Source: Zestomonas insulae (lineage in GTDB: Bacteria > Pseudomonadota > Gammaproteobacteria > Pseudomonadales > Pseudomonadaceae). From it: DNA of 64,000 nt. Both the position numbers and the translations under genes were made by a program. Of the stretch, positions 9,109 to 18,073 are shown piece by piece. The stretch lies in contig NZ_JAFEUP010000002.1 in assembly GCF_016901015.1 (NCBI RefSeq), positions 124,001-188,000 of the forward strand. The letters run 5' to 3'. Positions within the stretch are counted from its first letter, which is position 1. Each line of letters opens with the position of its first letter. A model generated the notes under the pieces. The model saw only the letters and a program-made list of their open reading frames with translations, was not told where the DNA came from and did no database searches.

Positions 9109-10080
9109 ATGAACAAGCACGTTGGCAAACTCCTTGCCGTCGCAACCCTGAGCGCCGCCGCCACCATCGGTGCCGCCCTGCCGCTGTCCGCGCAAGCCGC
9201 CTGCTTCAGCCTCACCGGCCAGTGCGGCTACACCAAAACCAAGTACCCGATCGTGCTGGTCCACGGCGCACTCGGCTTCGACAAGATCGGCCTGCTCGAT
9301 TACTGGTACGGCATCCCCGATCAGCTGCGCGCCTACGACGGTGCCGATGTCTACCTGACCCAAGTCTCCGCCTCCAACAGCCATGAAGTGCGTGGCGAGC
9401 AACTGCTGATCCAGATCCAGCAAATCCTTGCCGCCACCGGCAAGGCCAAGGTCAACCTGATCGGCCATAGCCAAGGCAGCCCGACGGCGCGTTATGTCGC
9501 CTCGGTACGCCCGGACCTGGTGGCTTCGGTGACCAGCGTGCACGGCGCCAACGGCAAGGCTGAAGCGGTGGACGCGATCCTCGGCATCACCCCGCCGGGA
9601 CTCGCCGGTGATGCCGTGCAATCGATCGCCAACGGTCTCACCCAGTTGATCGGCATCCTCTCCAACGACGGCGGCCTGCCGCAGAACTCCGCGGCCTCGC
9701 TGCAATCGCTGAGCACCGCCGGCGCGATGGCATTCAACGCCGCGCATCCGGAAGGCATCCCGACCACCGAGTGCGGTGAAGGCGCCTATCAGGTCAATGG
9801 CGTGAAGTACTACTCCTGGGGTGGCGCGCAGGCCTACACCAATGCCGCCGACCCGATCGATCCGGTGCTGGGCCTGGTGTCGCTGGTGTTCAAAGGCGCC
9901 GACAACGATGGACTGGTGAGCAGCTGTGCCCAGCACCTGGGCAAAGTGATTCGCGACGACTACCGCATGAACCACATGGACGCCATCAACCACACGGCGG
10001 GCATCGTGAATCTCTTCGAGACCAACCCGGTCACGCTGTACCGTCAGCAGGCCAACCGTCTGAAGAACGCGGGCCTGTAA
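9109..10080 (+). CDS. lipA: Secreted triacylglycerol lipase (family I)
   Basis: This 323-residue protein has a Sec signal peptide of about 30 residues ending LPLSAQA. The mature part shows YPIVLVHGALGFDKIG (oxyanion-hole region) and GHSQG with the nucleophile Ser at residue 121. Near the C-terminus, DNDGLVSSCAQ supplies Asp/Cys positions and NHMDAINHTAG fits the catalytic His region of Pseudomonas family I lipases. It hydrolyses long-chain acylglycerols outside the cell and normally needs a dedicated foldase, encoded 12 bases downstream. An A-rich stretch (9083-9094) upstream of the RBS resembles an Hfq/Crc target. It lies inside the steroid cluster without the steroid palindrome, so it may also act on sterol esters, but this is speculation. 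Confidence 0.92.
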   Translation: MNKHVGKLLAVATLSAAATIGAALPLSAQAACFSLTGQCGYTKTKYPIVLVHGALGFDKIGLLDYWYGIPDQLRAYDGADVYLTQVSASNSHEVRGEQLLIQIQQILAATGKAKVNLIGHSQGSPTARYVASVRPDLVASVTSVHGANGKAEAVDAILGITPPGLAGDAVQSIANGLTQLIGILSNDGGLPQNSAASLQSLSTAGAMAFNAAHPEGIPTTECGEGAYQVNGVKYYSWGGAQAYTNAADPIDPVLGLVSLVFKGADNDGLVSSCAQHLGKVIRDDYRMNHMDAINHTAGIVNLFETNPVTLYRQQANRLKNAGL

Positions 10081-10092
10081 CAAGAGGGTGAC

Positions 10093-10947
10093 ATGCAGAA
10101 GACCAAAGCCCTTTTTGCAGGACTTGGAACGGTGGCCGTCATGGCCGCCGTTTTTTTCGGAATGAGCTACTTGCGCCAAGGCGGCGCAACGCCTACCCAG
10201 GCCGATTTGCTTGCCCTCGCCCCCTCGCTGGACGGCACCCAACCCGACGGCGATGTACGCAGCGACGGCGAAACGCTGGTCGTCGATGGCAGCCTGCGGC
10301 TGATGTTCGAATACTTCCTGACGGCGGTGGGCGAAAAGAACCCCGACGAGATCCGCGCGGCCATCGAGCGCGAGCTCGACCAGCGCCTCAGGCCTGCACC
10401 GGCTGCTGAAGCCAAGCGTCTGCTGGGCCGTTACTTCGCCTACAAGCGCGCGCTGGTAGCGGCGGAGCAACAGCTGCAGGGCCACGGTGATTCGCTGGAC
10501 GACATGCGCGCGCGCATGGAGGCGATGCGACAGACGCGGGCGCGTTTCTTCAGCCCGCGGGAAGCGCAAGCCTTGTTTGGCGACGAGGATGCCTACAACG
10601 CCGATGCGCTGGCACGACTGGAGGTCCTGCACGACAAGACGCTCAGCGCCGCGCAGCAGAAGGACAAGCTGGCCAAGCTGGATGCGGCGCTGTCGCCGGA
10701 AATGCGTGAGGCCAAGGAGGCGCCGCTGCATATCCTCAAGCTGGAAGCGGCGGTGAGCAAGATGCGCGAGCGCGGCGCCAGCGACGACGAGGTCTACCGC
10801 ATGCGGGCCGCGGCCCTCAACCCGGGCGCCGCCGAGCGCCTGGCGAAACTGGACCTGGAACTGGCGGAGCGGGCGAAGAGCCGCGCGGCGCTGGCCGCCA
10901 GCAAGGCGGCGGATACCCACGACGGCATGCATGCGGAGGCGAGGTAG
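10093..10947 (+). CDS. lifO: Lipase-specific foldase (lipase chaperone)
   Basis: This 284-residue protein has one N-terminal membrane anchor (residues 5-27), a short variable linker, then the Lif signature at residues 69-78, RLMFEYFLTA. The family consensus is RxxFDY(F/C)L(S/T)A; here the usual Asp is Glu at residue 73. The rest is charged, helical and rich in Ala, Glu and Arg, as expected for the extended domain that wraps around the lipase in the periplasm. It follows the lipase gene by 12 bases, the standard arrangement. The length is somewhat shorter than the roughly 340 residues of P. aeruginosa LifO. The Asp-to-Glu change is conservative and probably tolerated. Confidence 0.9.
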   Translation: MQKTKALFAGLGTVAVMAAVFFGMSYLRQGGATPTQADLLALAPSLDGTQPDGDVRSDGETLVVDGSLRLMFEYFLTAVGEKNPDEIRAAIERELDQRLRPAPAAEAKRLLGRYFAYKRALVAAEQQLQGHGDSLDDMRARMEAMRQTRARFFSPREAQALFGDEDAYNADALARLEVLHDKTLSAAQQKDKLAKLDAALSPEMREAKEAPLHILKLEAAVSKMRERGASDDEVYRMRAAALNPGAAERLAKLDLELAERAKSRAALAASKAADTHDGMHAEAR

Positions 10948-10957
10948 GCGCGGGGCG

Positions 10958-10973
10958 TAGTCCTGTCGGACGA
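10958..10973 (+). promoter_or_regulatory. Steroid-regulon palindrome upstream of ksi
   Basis: TAGTCCTGTCGGACGA, followed exactly 33 bp centre-to-centre by AATAAT (10996-11001) as the probable -10. Sequence similarity to the tesD promoter continues through the RBS. Confidence 0.75.
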
Positions 10974-11034
10974 TGTTGCTCTTTGGGGGCCTCGGAATAA
11001 TCCCGGCACTACAACAGGCCGAGGAGGACACCCC

Positions 11035-11121
11035 ATGGGTGCATCAAAGCAAGGGCGTTGCGTCACGCTGCAGCGGCAGTCTCGGCAACTCGACGCGGCC
11101 ACGCCGTCGGCGGTGGCCTGA
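11035..11121 (+). pseudogene. Short leader ORF, duplicated 5' end of tesD
   Basis: A 28-codon ORF (ATG at 11035) with a strong GGAGG ribosome binding site. Its first 15 codons (MGASKQGRCVTLQRQ) align with the start of the TesD hydrolase (MAAQPQGHFVTLQDG), and the DNA upstream aligns with the tesD promoter. The stop codon overlaps the ATG of the isomerase gene by one base, so it probably serves to couple translation. It is seen as a truncated copy of tesD; a functional peptide is unlikely. Confidence 0.65.
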
Positions 11122-11504
11122 TGGACGCGCTGCTGATTCGCCGGCGCATGGCGCGCTACGTGGAACTGGTGGATGCCGGCGACATCGACGGCATCCTTGC
11201 CCTGTATGCCGCCGACGCGGTGGTCGAGGACCCGGTGGGCACGCCGCCGCTGGTCGGTAGCGAGGCGATCGCGCGCTTCTACCGCGACGGCCTCGGCCGC
11301 AGCAGCGCGCGCGCCGAACTGACCGGCCCGGTGCGGGTGGCCGGCAACCGCAGTGCGGCCATGCCGTTTCGCGTCGACCTCGACTGGGGCGGCCAGCCCT
11401 GCTCGATCCATGTGATCGACGTGATGGAGTTCGACGCCGACGGCCGCATCCGCTCGATGAAGGCCTACTGGGACGAGGACAACATGGAGCGCCGTCCGGA
11501 ATGA
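11121..11504 (+). CDS. ksi: Steroid delta5-3-ketoisomerase (KSI)
   Basis: This 127-residue protein matches the Pseudomonas putida KSI pattern closely: MARYVELVDAGDIDGILALY, VVEDPVGTPPLVG and MPFRVDLDWGGQPCSIHVID. The catalytic residues appear as Tyr13, Asp37 and Asp100, each three lower than Tyr16, Asp40 and Asp103 of the P. putida enzyme. It moves the double bond of delta5-3-ketosteroids to delta4, feeding KstD and KshA. The ATG at 11121 has no good ribosome binding site of its own but overlaps the stop of the leader ORF, so translational coupling is likely. The next gene overlaps by four bases. Confidence 0.92.
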   Translation: MDALLIRRRMARYVELVDAGDIDGILALYAADAVVEDPVGTPPLVGSEAIARFYRDGLGRSSARAELTGPVRVAGNRSAAMPFRVDLDWGGQPCSIHVIDVMEFDADGRIRSMKAYWDEDNMERRPE

Positions 11505-11938
11505 CCCTGGAGCAACGCCTCGCCCGCCTGGAAGCGCTGGAAGCCATCCGCCAGCTCAAGCACCGTTACCTGAACGCCTGCGACCTCAAGGACGTGGCAG
11601 CGATTCGCGCCTGCTTCGCGGCTGGTGACGTGCTGATCGACTACGGTCCGCTGGGCAGCTTCAGCGACCGCGACAGCTTCGTCGCCCTGTACCAGCAGCT
11701 CGCCTGCCAGGCGCGGGTCATCGATTTGCACCACGGCGCCAACCCGGAGCTGCAACTGCTCGACGACGAGCAGGCCGAGGGCCGTTGGGCGCTGTACTAC
11801 TTCAACCTCGACGGTGAAAGCGGCGCGACCCGCCAGCTCGGCGGCTTCTACCAGGACCGCTATCGGCGCATCGGCGGCGAGTGGCGGATCGTCGCCACGA
11901 CGTTCCGTGCGCATTCCGAGTACAGCCGGCTGAATTAG
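11501..11938 (+). CDS. SnoaL-like / NTF2-fold protein
   Basis: This 145-residue protein has the SnoaL-like pattern: an N-terminal helix ALEAIRQLKHRYLNACDLKD, a central strand region with DVLIDYGPLG, and C-terminal GGFYQDRYRRIGGEWRIVATT. It has the same cone-shaped fold family as the ketosteroid isomerase before it but does not show the Tyr/Asp/Asp triad in the same places, so it is probably not a second isomerase. It may be a small hydratase, dehydratase or isomerase acting on steroid intermediates. The ATGA overlap with ksi shows they are one transcript. Function unknown beyond the fold. Confidence 0.8.
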   Translation: MTLEQRLARLEALEAIRQLKHRYLNACDLKDVAAIRACFAAGDVLIDYGPLGSFSDRDSFVALYQQLACQARVIDLHHGANPELQLLDDEQAEGRWALYYFNLDGESGATRQLGGFYQDRYRRIGGEWRIVATTFRAHSEYSRLN

Positions 11939-12292
11939 TCTGGGCGGAGTCGTTCACTGGGTCCCCGCCTGCGCGGGGACGACGGGGTGGGTGGGACGCC
12001 GTATGCCGAGGTGGGAGCCGTGCTGCGATTGGCCGCGCGTCCAAGCTGCGTAGGCTGGAAAACCGCGATGCGCTTTCTTCGGGGTAGCCATCCACTGGTG
12101 GCGCTCCATGCAGTGGCCAGCCGCCACGGGCCGATGGATGGAAAAGGCGACATCCACCCGACGCCTGATGGTGGCGGCCCACCACGGTTCGTCCCTTTCC
12201 TCCGTCATTCCCGCGCAGGCGGGAATCCAAGCACATCGACCGGCTTGAGCGCCGTGCTCCAGCCTGACAAAGCATCTCCTGCTTATCCGCCT
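11939..12292. repeat. Gap with repeat elements (type A and others)
   Basis: No gene. Contains two type A hairpins (about 11960-11986 and 12202-12230, opposite orientation). Between them are a GTAGGCTGGAAAACCGCGATG element at 12049 and short CATCCAC motifs that recur around 36,890-36,995. Confidence 0.65.
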
Positions 12293-12784
12293 TTACTGCG
12301 ATGCCTTGAACTCAGCGTTCTGCGTCACACCCGTTTCGTAATACAGCTTGAGGTTCTCGGTGATCTGCCGCACCGCCTTGGCGAAGGCCTTGGCCAGTAG
12401 CCACTCGACCAGCCGTCCGCCGCGCAGGCGGTAGTCCATGCGCGTGGTCAGTCGGCAGCCTTTGCCCTCGGCCTGCAGCGCGTAACGGAAAGTCGCCTCG
12501 CGAAACGGCATCGGTGCGCCCTCCGCGCCGCGGTGCAGGCGCAGCAGGAAGCCGCTGCCGTCCTGCCAGTCGATCACGCTCTCATCCAGCCACTGGCCGC
12601 GCTTCTGCAACACCCGACGGCTGGCGCCGAGGCCCTGCCGCGGGCCGGGGTGGAACTGGCAGCCGGTCAGGCCGGGCACATAGTGCGGAGCGAGGCTCAG
12701 GTCGCTGAGCTTGGCCCAGGCCTCCGCCGGGCTGAGCGCGAGGGTGACGCTGTGGCTGGCAAACGCGGGCATGCGGGTCTCCAT
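12293..12784 (-). CDS. SRPBCC (START-like) family protein
   Basis: This 163-residue protein fits the polyketide cyclase/START-like group: N-terminal SHSVTLALSPAEAWAKLSDLSLAPHYVPGLTG, a central antiparallel-strand region, and a long C-terminal helix WLLAKAFAKAVRQITENLKLYYE. Such proteins bind hydrophobic ligands in a deep cavity. Its ATG overlaps the stop of the upstream SDR gene by one base, so both are made from one transcript driven by the palindrome at 13619. Binding or processing of a steroid intermediate is an inference from context. No catalytic residues can be assigned. Confidence 0.78.
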   Translation of the reverse strand: METRMPAFASHSVTLALSPAEAWAKLSDLSLAPHYVPGLTGCQFHPGPRQGLGASRRVLQKRGQWLDESVIDWQDGSGFLLRLHRGAEGAPMPFREATFRYALQAEGKGCRLTTRMDYRLRGGRLVEWLLAKAFAKAVRQITENLKLYYETGVTQNAEFKASQ

Positions 12785-13557
12785 CAGTGGGCCTGGGCGG
12801 CGTCGAGAAAGGCGGGGCGCTCGCCGCCGCCGTGTACGCAGATATCCGCGCCGCTGACGTATGCGGCCAGCTTTGATGCCAGGTACAGGCAGGCGTCGCC
12901 GATGTCAGCAGGTGTGGCCAGACGTTGCAAGGGGATGCCGGCGGCAACCCGCGCGACCCCGGCGGCATCGCCATAGTGCAACTCGGCCTGCTCGGTGAGG
13001 ATCAGCCCGGCGGTCACCGCGTTGACCCGCACCTTGGGCGCCCACTCCACCGCCAGCGAACGACTCAGGTTGAGCAGCCCGGCCTTGGCCGCGCCGTAGG
13101 CGGCGGTGCCGGGCGAGGGGCGGGTGGCGCTGACGCTGCAGATGTTGATGATCGCGCCGCCGTCGGCCTGGCCCTGCATCACCCGGTTGGCGAACTGGCA
13201 GAGGTTCAGCGGGGCGAGCAGGTTGAGGCGGATGATCGATTCGGAGAAGCGCGGCGAGGCGCTGGCCGCCTCGGCGTGCGGTGCGCCGCCGGCGTTGTTG
13301 ATCAGCACGTCGAGGCGGCCGTGGCGGGCGACGATGGCGTCGATCAGCTGCTGCGCCTGCTCGAGATCGCGCACATCGCAGGCGAGGAACTCGGCGCGCC
13401 GTGCGGCATCGCCGGGCAGCTCGTCCGGCGCCTGGCGACCGCAGATCACCACGGTCGCGCCGCAGTCGAGAAAGCGCTGGCTGATGCCACGGCCGACACC
13501 TTTGCCGCCGCCGGTGACCAGCACCACCTTGCCGCTGAAATCCATCGGGTCTTGCAT
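12784..13557 (-). CDS. Short-chain dehydrogenase/reductase
   Basis: This 257-residue classical SDR has the TGGGKGVGRG cofactor loop near residue 15, NNAGG around residue 90, the catalytic Ser in NICSVSATRP and YGAAKAG (YxxxK). A C-terminal YVSGADICVHGG closes the fold. It should oxidise a hydroxyl or reduce a keto group with NAD(P). The substrate cannot be read from sequence; steroid ring or CoA-ester intermediates are likely given the palindrome at 13619 and the overlapping SRPBCC gene. One of six SDR genes in the cluster. Confidence 0.88.
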   Translation of the reverse strand: MQDPMDFSGKVVLVTGGGKGVGRGISQRFLDCGATVVICGRQAPDELPGDAARRAEFLACDVRDLEQAQQLIDAIVARHGRLDVLINNAGGAPHAEAASASPRFSESIIRLNLLAPLNLCQFANRVMQGQADGGAIINICSVSATRPSPGTAAYGAAKAGLLNLSRSLAVEWAPKVRVNAVTAGLILTEQAELHYGDAAGVARVAAGIPLQRLATPADIGDACLYLASKLAAYVSGADICVHGGGERPAFLDAAQAH

Positions 13558-13618
13558 GCTCGCCTCGCGCGTCGGTTACTGATGAGCGCGAGGCTAGGGC
13601 GCTGGCGCGGGCCTGCCT

Positions 13619-13634
13619 ACGTCCGAGCGGACTA
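13619..13634 (-). promoter_or_regulatory. Steroid-regulon palindrome upstream of SDR/SRPBCC operon
   Basis: ACGTCCGAGCGGACTA; read on the minus strand it is TAGTCC-GCTC-GGACGT. The -10 at the expected 33-bp distance (13591-13596, TAGCCT on the minus strand) is weak. It is the least perfect of the nine sites. Confidence 0.55.
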
Positions 13635-13647
13635 GGACGCGGCGCAC

Positions 13648-13729
13648 CTGGTCCCCGCCTGCGCGGGACGACGGGGGGCGGGGAGAGTGTGTATTGCATC
13701 CGTCATTCCCGCGCAGGCGGGAATCCAGC
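13648..13729. repeat. Two type A repeats in inverted orientation
   Basis: TCCCCGCCTGCGCGGGACGACG at about 13652-13673 and GTCATTCCCGCGCAGGCGGGAATCCAG at 13702-13728. The two face each other, as at 7249/7331. Confidence 0.75.
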
Positions 13730-13745
13730 TGCGCGGGAAAAGCTT

Positions 13746-13828
13746 CGTAGGATGGGTTGAGCGCAGCGATACCCATCGCCGCGACTCGATGGGTATCGGC
13801 GCTGCGCTTCTCAACCCATCCTACGAAT
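13746..13828. repeat. Type B inverted-repeat element (MITE-like)
   Basis: An 82-bp palindromic unit whose ends are CGTAGGATGGGTTGAGCGCAGCGATACCCATC and its complement. This is the most perfect of five copies in the window. Core: GATACCCATC and GATGGGTATC facing each other. Confidence 0.8.
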
Positions 13829-13845
13829 TTCCTGTGCTCGCCCTG

Positions 13846-13861
13846 TAGTCCTCTCGGACGA
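13846..13861 (+). promoter_or_regulatory. Steroid-regulon palindrome upstream of tesDEFG
   Basis: TAGTCCTCTCGGACGA followed by AATAAT at 13884-13889 (33 bp centre-to-centre). The RBS GAGGAG and ATG of tesD follow. Nearly identical to the ksi promoter. Confidence 0.78.
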
Positions 13862-13921
13862 TGTTGCCGCGCCGCGGCGTGGAAATAATCCCGGCACAAC
13901 AACGAGCCGAGGAGATTGCCC

Positions 13922-14749
13922 ATGGCCGCGCAACCGCAAGGACACTTCGTCACCCTGCAGGATGGCCTGCGCCTGCATTACCTGGACAGCGGCACCGGCG
14001 AGCCGGTGGTGCTGATCCACGGCAGCGGCCCGGGGGCCAGCGGGCACAGCAACTTCAAGCTGAACTACCCGGAATTCGCCGCCGCCGGCCACCGCGTGAT
14101 CATCCCCGACCTGCCCGGCTACGGCGCCTCGGATAAACCGGAAACCGACTACACCCTGGAGTTCTTCGTCGCCGCGCTGAGCGGCCTGCTCGATGCCCTG
14201 GACATCGGCCGCTGCGTGCTGGTCGGCAACTCGCTGGGCGGCGCGATCGCCATCAAGCTGGCCCTCGACCAGCCGCAGCGAGTGAGCAAGCTGGTCCTGA
14301 TGGCGCCCGGCGGGCTGATGGACAAGGAGCAGTACTACCTGCAGATGGAAGGTATTCAGCGCATGGGCGCCGCGTTCGCCGCCGGCGAGCTCAAGGACGC
14401 CGCCGGCATGCGCCGCCTGCTCGGCCTGCAGCTGTTCGATGCCAGCCAAATCAGCGACGAGACCGTCGCCGAGCGCGTCGCGGTGGTCAATCAGCAGCCG
14501 CTCTGCGTGCTGACCCGCATGCAGGTGCCGAACCTGGCCGCACGGCTCGGTGAGCTGCAGTGCCCGATCCTCGGTTTCTGGGGCATGAACGACAAGTTCT
14601 GCCCGGCCTCCGGCGCGCAGACCATGATGGACGCCTGCCGGCAGATCCGCTTCGTGCTGCTCAGCGAGTGCGGGCACTGGGTGATGGTCGAGCATCGCGC
14701 ACTGTTCAATCGCGAGTGCCTGGCATTCTTCGCGGAGCGTGCGGCATGA
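13922..14749 (+). CDS. tesD: Meta-cleavage product hydrolase (4,9-DSHA hydrolase type)
   Basis: This 275-residue alpha/beta hydrolase has HGSGPGASGHSNFKLNYP (oxyanion region typical of meta-cleavage product hydrolases), the nucleophile Ser104 in GNSLGG, an Asp in GMNDKFCP and the His in ECGHWVMVEH. In steroid degraders TesD/HsaD cleaves the C-C bond of 4,9-DSHA to give HIP and a hydroxyhexadienoate. The following three genes process that dienoate, fixing the role. The start at 13922 was chosen because GGAG lies seven bases upstream; a TTG at 13916 is also open. Biphenyl-type hydrolases are the closest alternative, but the steroid context argues against that. Confidence 0.88.
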   Translation: MAAQPQGHFVTLQDGLRLHYLDSGTGEPVVLIHGSGPGASGHSNFKLNYPEFAAAGHRVIIPDLPGYGASDKPETDYTLEFFVAALSGLLDALDIGRCVLVGNSLGGAIAIKLALDQPQRVSKLVLMAPGGLMDKEQYYLQMEGIQRMGAAFAAGELKDAAGMRRLLGLQLFDASQISDETVAERVAVVNQQPLCVLTRMQVPNLAARLGELQCPILGFWGMNDKFCPASGAQTMMDACRQIRFVLLSECGHWVMVEHRALFNRECLAFFAERAA

Positions 14750-15537
14750 GCGAAGCGCTGCGTCGCCAGCACGCCGACGAACTGTTCCAGGCCCTCAGCC
14801 AGGGTTGCACCCTGGCGCCGCTGACCGAGCGTTGGCCGGCCATCAGCATCGAGGACGCCTACCACATCTCGCGGCAGATCGTGGAACGCCGGGTCGCCGG
14901 CGGCAGCGCCATCGTCGGCAAGAAGATCGGCGTCACCTCCAAGGCCGTCCAGGACATGCTCGGCGTGCACCAGCCGGACTTCGGCTTCCTCACACGCGAC
15001 ATGTGGTTCGACAACGGCGCGGAGATTTCGCTGTCCGCCAACCGCCTGATCCAGCCGCGCGCCGAGGGCGAGATCGCCTTCCAGCTCAAGCATGACCTGT
15101 GCGGACCGGGCGTCACCGAGGCCGACGTGCTGGCAGCCACCGAGTGCGTGATGGCCTGCTTCGAGATCGTCGACTCGCGCATCCACGACTGGAACATCGC
15201 CATCCAGGACACCGTGGCCGACAACGCCTCCTGCGGGGTGTTCGTCCTTGGCGCCGAGCGCGTCGACCCGCGCAGCCTGGACCTGCCCAGCCTGCACATG
15301 CGCGTACGCAAGAACGGCGCGCCGCTCAGCGAAGGCTATGGCGCGGCGGTGCAGGGCAACCCGCTGACCGCGGTGGCCTGGCTGGCCAACACCCTCGGCG
15401 CCTTCGGCATCCCGTTCAAGGCTGGCGAGATCATCCTCTCCGGCTCGCTGGTGCCGCTGGAACCGGCGCGTGCCGGCGACCGCTTCGACCTGACCATCGA
15501 CGGCCTGGGCAGCGCCCAGGTGTCCTTCTGCGCATAG
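14746..15537 (+). CDS. tesE: 2-hydroxypenta-2,4-dienoate hydratase type
   Basis: This 263-residue protein belongs to the 2-oxopent-4-enoate hydratase family: [25 protein letters not shown], and [15 protein letters not shown], which carries metal-binding Glu residues. In the steroid pathway TesE/HsaE hydrates 2-hydroxyhexa-2,4-dienoate to 4-hydroxy-2-oxohexanoate. The ATG overlaps the tesD stop by four bases. The gene order hydrolase - hydratase - aldehyde dehydrogenase - aldolase is the classic lower meta pathway. Confidence 0.88.
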   Translation: MSEALRRQHADELFQALSQGCTLAPLTERWPAISIEDAYHISRQIVERRVAGGSAIVGKKIGVTSKAVQDMLGVHQPDFGFLTRDMWFDNGAEISLSANRLIQPRAEGEIAFQLKHDLCGPGVTEADVLAATECVMACFEIVDSRIHDWNIAIQDTVADNASCGVFVLGAERVDPRSLDLPSLHMRVRKNGAPLSEGYGAAVQGNPLTAVAWLANTLGAFGIPFKAGEIILSGSLVPLEPARAGDRFDLTIDGLGSAQVSFCA

Positions 15538-15545
15538 GAGCTCCC

Positions 15546-16454
15546 ATGAGCAAGAAACTCAAGGCGGCCATCATCGGCCCGGGCAATATCGGCACCGACC
15601 TGCTGATCAAGATGCGTCGCTCGGAATGGATCGAGCCGGTGTGGATGGCCGGCGTCGACCCGGAGTCCGAGGGCCTCAAGCGCGCCGCGGAATTCGGCAT
15701 CAAGACCACCGCCGCCGGCGTCGACGGCTTGCTGCCGCACGTGCTCGACGACGACATCCGCATCGCCTTCGACGCCACCTCGGCCTACGTGCATGCCGAG
15801 AACAGCCGCAAGCTCAACGAGCTCGGGGTGATCATGATCGACCTCACCCCGGCGGCCATCGGCCCGTTCTGCGTGCCGCCGGTCAACCTCAAGCAGCACG
15901 CGGCAACGCTGGCGATGAACGTCAACATGGTCACCTGCGGTGGCCAGGCGACCATCCCGATGGTCGCCGCGGTGTCGCGCGTGCAGCCGGTGGAATACGG
16001 CGAGATCGTCGCCACCGTGTCGTCGCGCTCGGTCGGCCCGGGCACCCGGCAGAACATCGACGAATTCACCCGCACCACCGCCGGCGCGGTGGAGCAGATT
16101 GGCGGCGCCCAGCGTGGCAAGGCGATCATCGTCATTAACCCGGCCGAGCCGCCGCTGATGATGCGCGACACCATCCATTGCCTGACCACCGGCGAGCCGA
16201 ACCAGGACGAGATTCGCGCCTCGGTGCTGCACATGGTCAAGGAAGTGCAGCGCTACGTGCCCGGCTACAAGCTGATCAACGGCCCGGTGTTCGACGGCCG
16301 CAAGGTGTCGATCTTCATCGAGGTCGAGGGCCTCGGCGACTTCTTGCCGAAGTCCGCCGGCAACCTCGACATCATGACCGCCGCCGGTCTGCGCACCGCC
16401 GAGATGTTCGCCGAAGAGGCCCACAAGGGCGCTCTGCAACTGCCTGCCCGCTGA
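15546..16454 (+). CDS. tesF: Acylating acetaldehyde/propanal dehydrogenase
   Basis: This 302-residue protein has the N-terminal [15 protein letters not shown] Rossmann loop and [20 protein letters not shown] with the catalytic Cys, as in BphJ/DmpF/HsaG. It oxidises the aldehyde released by the aldolase to an acyl-CoA using NAD and CoA; in steroid catabolism the substrate is mainly propanal. It forms a channeling complex with the aldolase encoded next. Eight bases separate it from tesE. Confidence 0.92.
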   Translation: MSKKLKAAIIGPGNIGTDLLIKMRRSEWIEPVWMAGVDPESEGLKRAAEFGIKTTAAGVDGLLPHVLDDDIRIAFDATSAYVHAENSRKLNELGVIMIDLTPAAIGPFCVPPVNLKQHAATLAMNVNMVTCGGQATIPMVAAVSRVQPVEYGEIVATVSSRSVGPGTRQNIDEFTRTTAGAVEQIGGAQRGKAIIVINPAEPPLMMRDTIHCLTTGEPNQDEIRASVLHMVKEVQRYVPGYKLINGPVFDGRKVSIFIEVEGLGDFLPKSAGNLDIMTAAGLRTAEMFAEEAHKGALQLPAR

Positions 16455-16597
16455 AAAGTGCCTGCGCTTTGGTGATGCGGCGTTAAGAACAGGCTCAGAC
16501 TGCTCATTTACACCTCGTAAACTGCGTGTCTTCGCCTGCTCTTGCCTTGCCTCACCTGCGCTCGGCGACTTTTCCTACCGAACCAAGGAGAAGCCCA

Positions 16598-17632
16598 ATG
16601 AACCTGCAAGGTAAGAGCGTGCGCCTGCACGACATGAGCCTGCGCGACGGCATGCACGCCAAGCGCCATCAGATCAGCCTCGACGAGATGGTCGCGGTCG
16701 CCAGCGGCCTCGACGCCGCCGGCGTGCCGCTGATCGAGATCACCCACGGCGACGGCCTCGGCGGCGCCTCGCTGAACTACGGCTTCCCGGCGCACAGCGA
16801 CGAGGAGTACTTCGCCGCGGTGATTCCCAAGATGAAGCAGGCCAAGGTCTCGGCGCTGCTGCTGCCGGGCATCGGCACTGTCGATCACCTGAAGATGGCC
16901 CACGAGCACGGGGTGTCGACCATTCGCGTGGCCACCCACTGCACCGAGGCGGACGTCTCCGGCCAGCACATCGGCATGGCGGCGAAGATGGGCCTGGATA
17001 CCGTCGGCTTCCTGATGATGGCGCACATGCTCAGCGCCGAGCAGCTGCTCGCGCAGGCGCGGCTGATGGAGAGCTATGGCGCCAACTGCATCTACTGCAC
17101 CGACTCGGCCGGTTACATGCTGCCCGATGAGGTGACCGAGAAGATCGGCGTGCTGCGTGCCGGGCTGAATGCCGGTACCGAAGTCGGTTTCCATGGCCAC
17201 CACAACATGGGCATGGCCATCGCCAACTCGCTGGCCGCCATCGAAGCCGGCGCGGCGCGCATCGACGGTTCGGTGGCGGGGCTCGGCGCCGGTGCCGGCA
17301 ACACGCCGCTGGAGGTGTTCGTCGCGGTGCTCGAGCGCATGGGCGTGAGCAGCGGCATCGACCTGTACCAGATCATGGACGTCGCCGAGGACCTGGTGGT
17401 GCCGATGATGGATCAGCCGATCCGCGTCGACCGCGATGCGCTGACCCTGGGCTACGCCGGGGTGTACAGCTCGTTCCTGCTGTTCGCCAAGCGCGCCGAG
17501 CAGAAGTACGGCATCCAGGCCCGCGAGCTGCTGGTCGAACTGGGCAAGCGCGGCACCGTGGGCGGTCAGGAAGACATGATCGAAGACCTGGCGCTGACCC
17601 TGTCGCGCGCCCGTGGGGTACTGCCGACCTGA
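16598..17632 (+). CDS. tesG: 4-hydroxy-2-oxovalerate/oxohexanoate aldolase
   Basis: This 344-residue class II aldolase of the DmpG/BphI/HsaF group shows [20 protein letters not shown] at the N-terminus, where the Arg-Asp pair binds substrate and metal, and [20 protein letters not shown] with the two metal-binding His. It splits the hydroxy-oxoacid into pyruvate and an aldehyde passed directly to TesF. The start is the ATG at 16598 with AAGGAG eight bases upstream. A 143-base spacer from tesF is longer than usual but has no terminator. A terminator lies 56 bases after the stop. Confidence 0.92.
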   Translation: MNLQGKSVRLHDMSLRDGMHAKRHQISLDEMVAVASGLDAAGVPLIEITHGDGLGGASLNYGFPAHSDEEYFAAVIPKMKQAKVSALLLPGIGTVDHLKMAHEHGVSTIRVATHCTEADVSGQHIGMAAKMGLDTVGFLMMAHMLSAEQLLAQARLMESYGANCIYCTDSAGYMLPDEVTEKIGVLRAGLNAGTEVGFHGHHNMGMAIANSLAAIEAGAARIDGSVAGLGAGAGNTPLEVFVAVLERMGVSSGIDLYQIMDVAEDLVVPMMDQPIRVDRDALTLGYAGVYSSFLLFAKRAEQKYGIQARELLVELGKRGTVGGQEDMIEDLALTLSRARGVLPT

Positions 17633-17687
17633 GACTGGCGGGGCCGCGGCAAGGCGGCGGCTCCGACCTTCCATCACATCCCTTTTT

Positions 17688-17732
17688 GCCGGATATCCCT
17701 CTGCGCCAATTGCGGGGTATCCGGCTTTTTTA
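17688..17732 (+). terminator. Terminator of the tesDEFG operon
   Basis: Stem GCCGGATA(T)CCC / GGGGTATCCGGC with an A/T-containing loop, followed by six T. Confidence 0.85.
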
Positions 17733-17787
17733 TGGCTGTATTCCTGGCAAGAAAGCTCGCTCGCACAGCCTGGTTGCCCAGCGCCCT

Positions 17788-17869
17788 GCTGGATTCCCGC
17801 CTGCGCGGGAATGACGGAGTTCACAGGCCGAGCCTTCCTCGTCATTCCCGCGCAGGCGGGAATCCAGGG
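17788..17869. repeat. Pair of type A repeats, inverted
   Basis: CTGGATTCCCGCCTGCGCGG at 17788 onward and the opposite GTCATTCCCGCGCAGGCGGG at 17841 onward. The rest of the gap 17,733-18,073 shows no gene. Confidence 0.75.
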
Positions 17870-18073
17870 CGTCCGGCTCGTCAGACACTGCAGCACGCAA
17901 CGGGGACATAGTCTGTTTATGCGGCCAGCCGCTGGTCGCTTTGGGCAGGTGCTACAAGCGCCTTTAGGTGAGGGCTTATCCGCGAGCACGGCAGGCGACA
18001 CACGCAAGCGTTTCGCGAATGAATTCGATGCTACGCGGTGACAGTCCGTGTCACGCGATTACCACCCAGCGGC

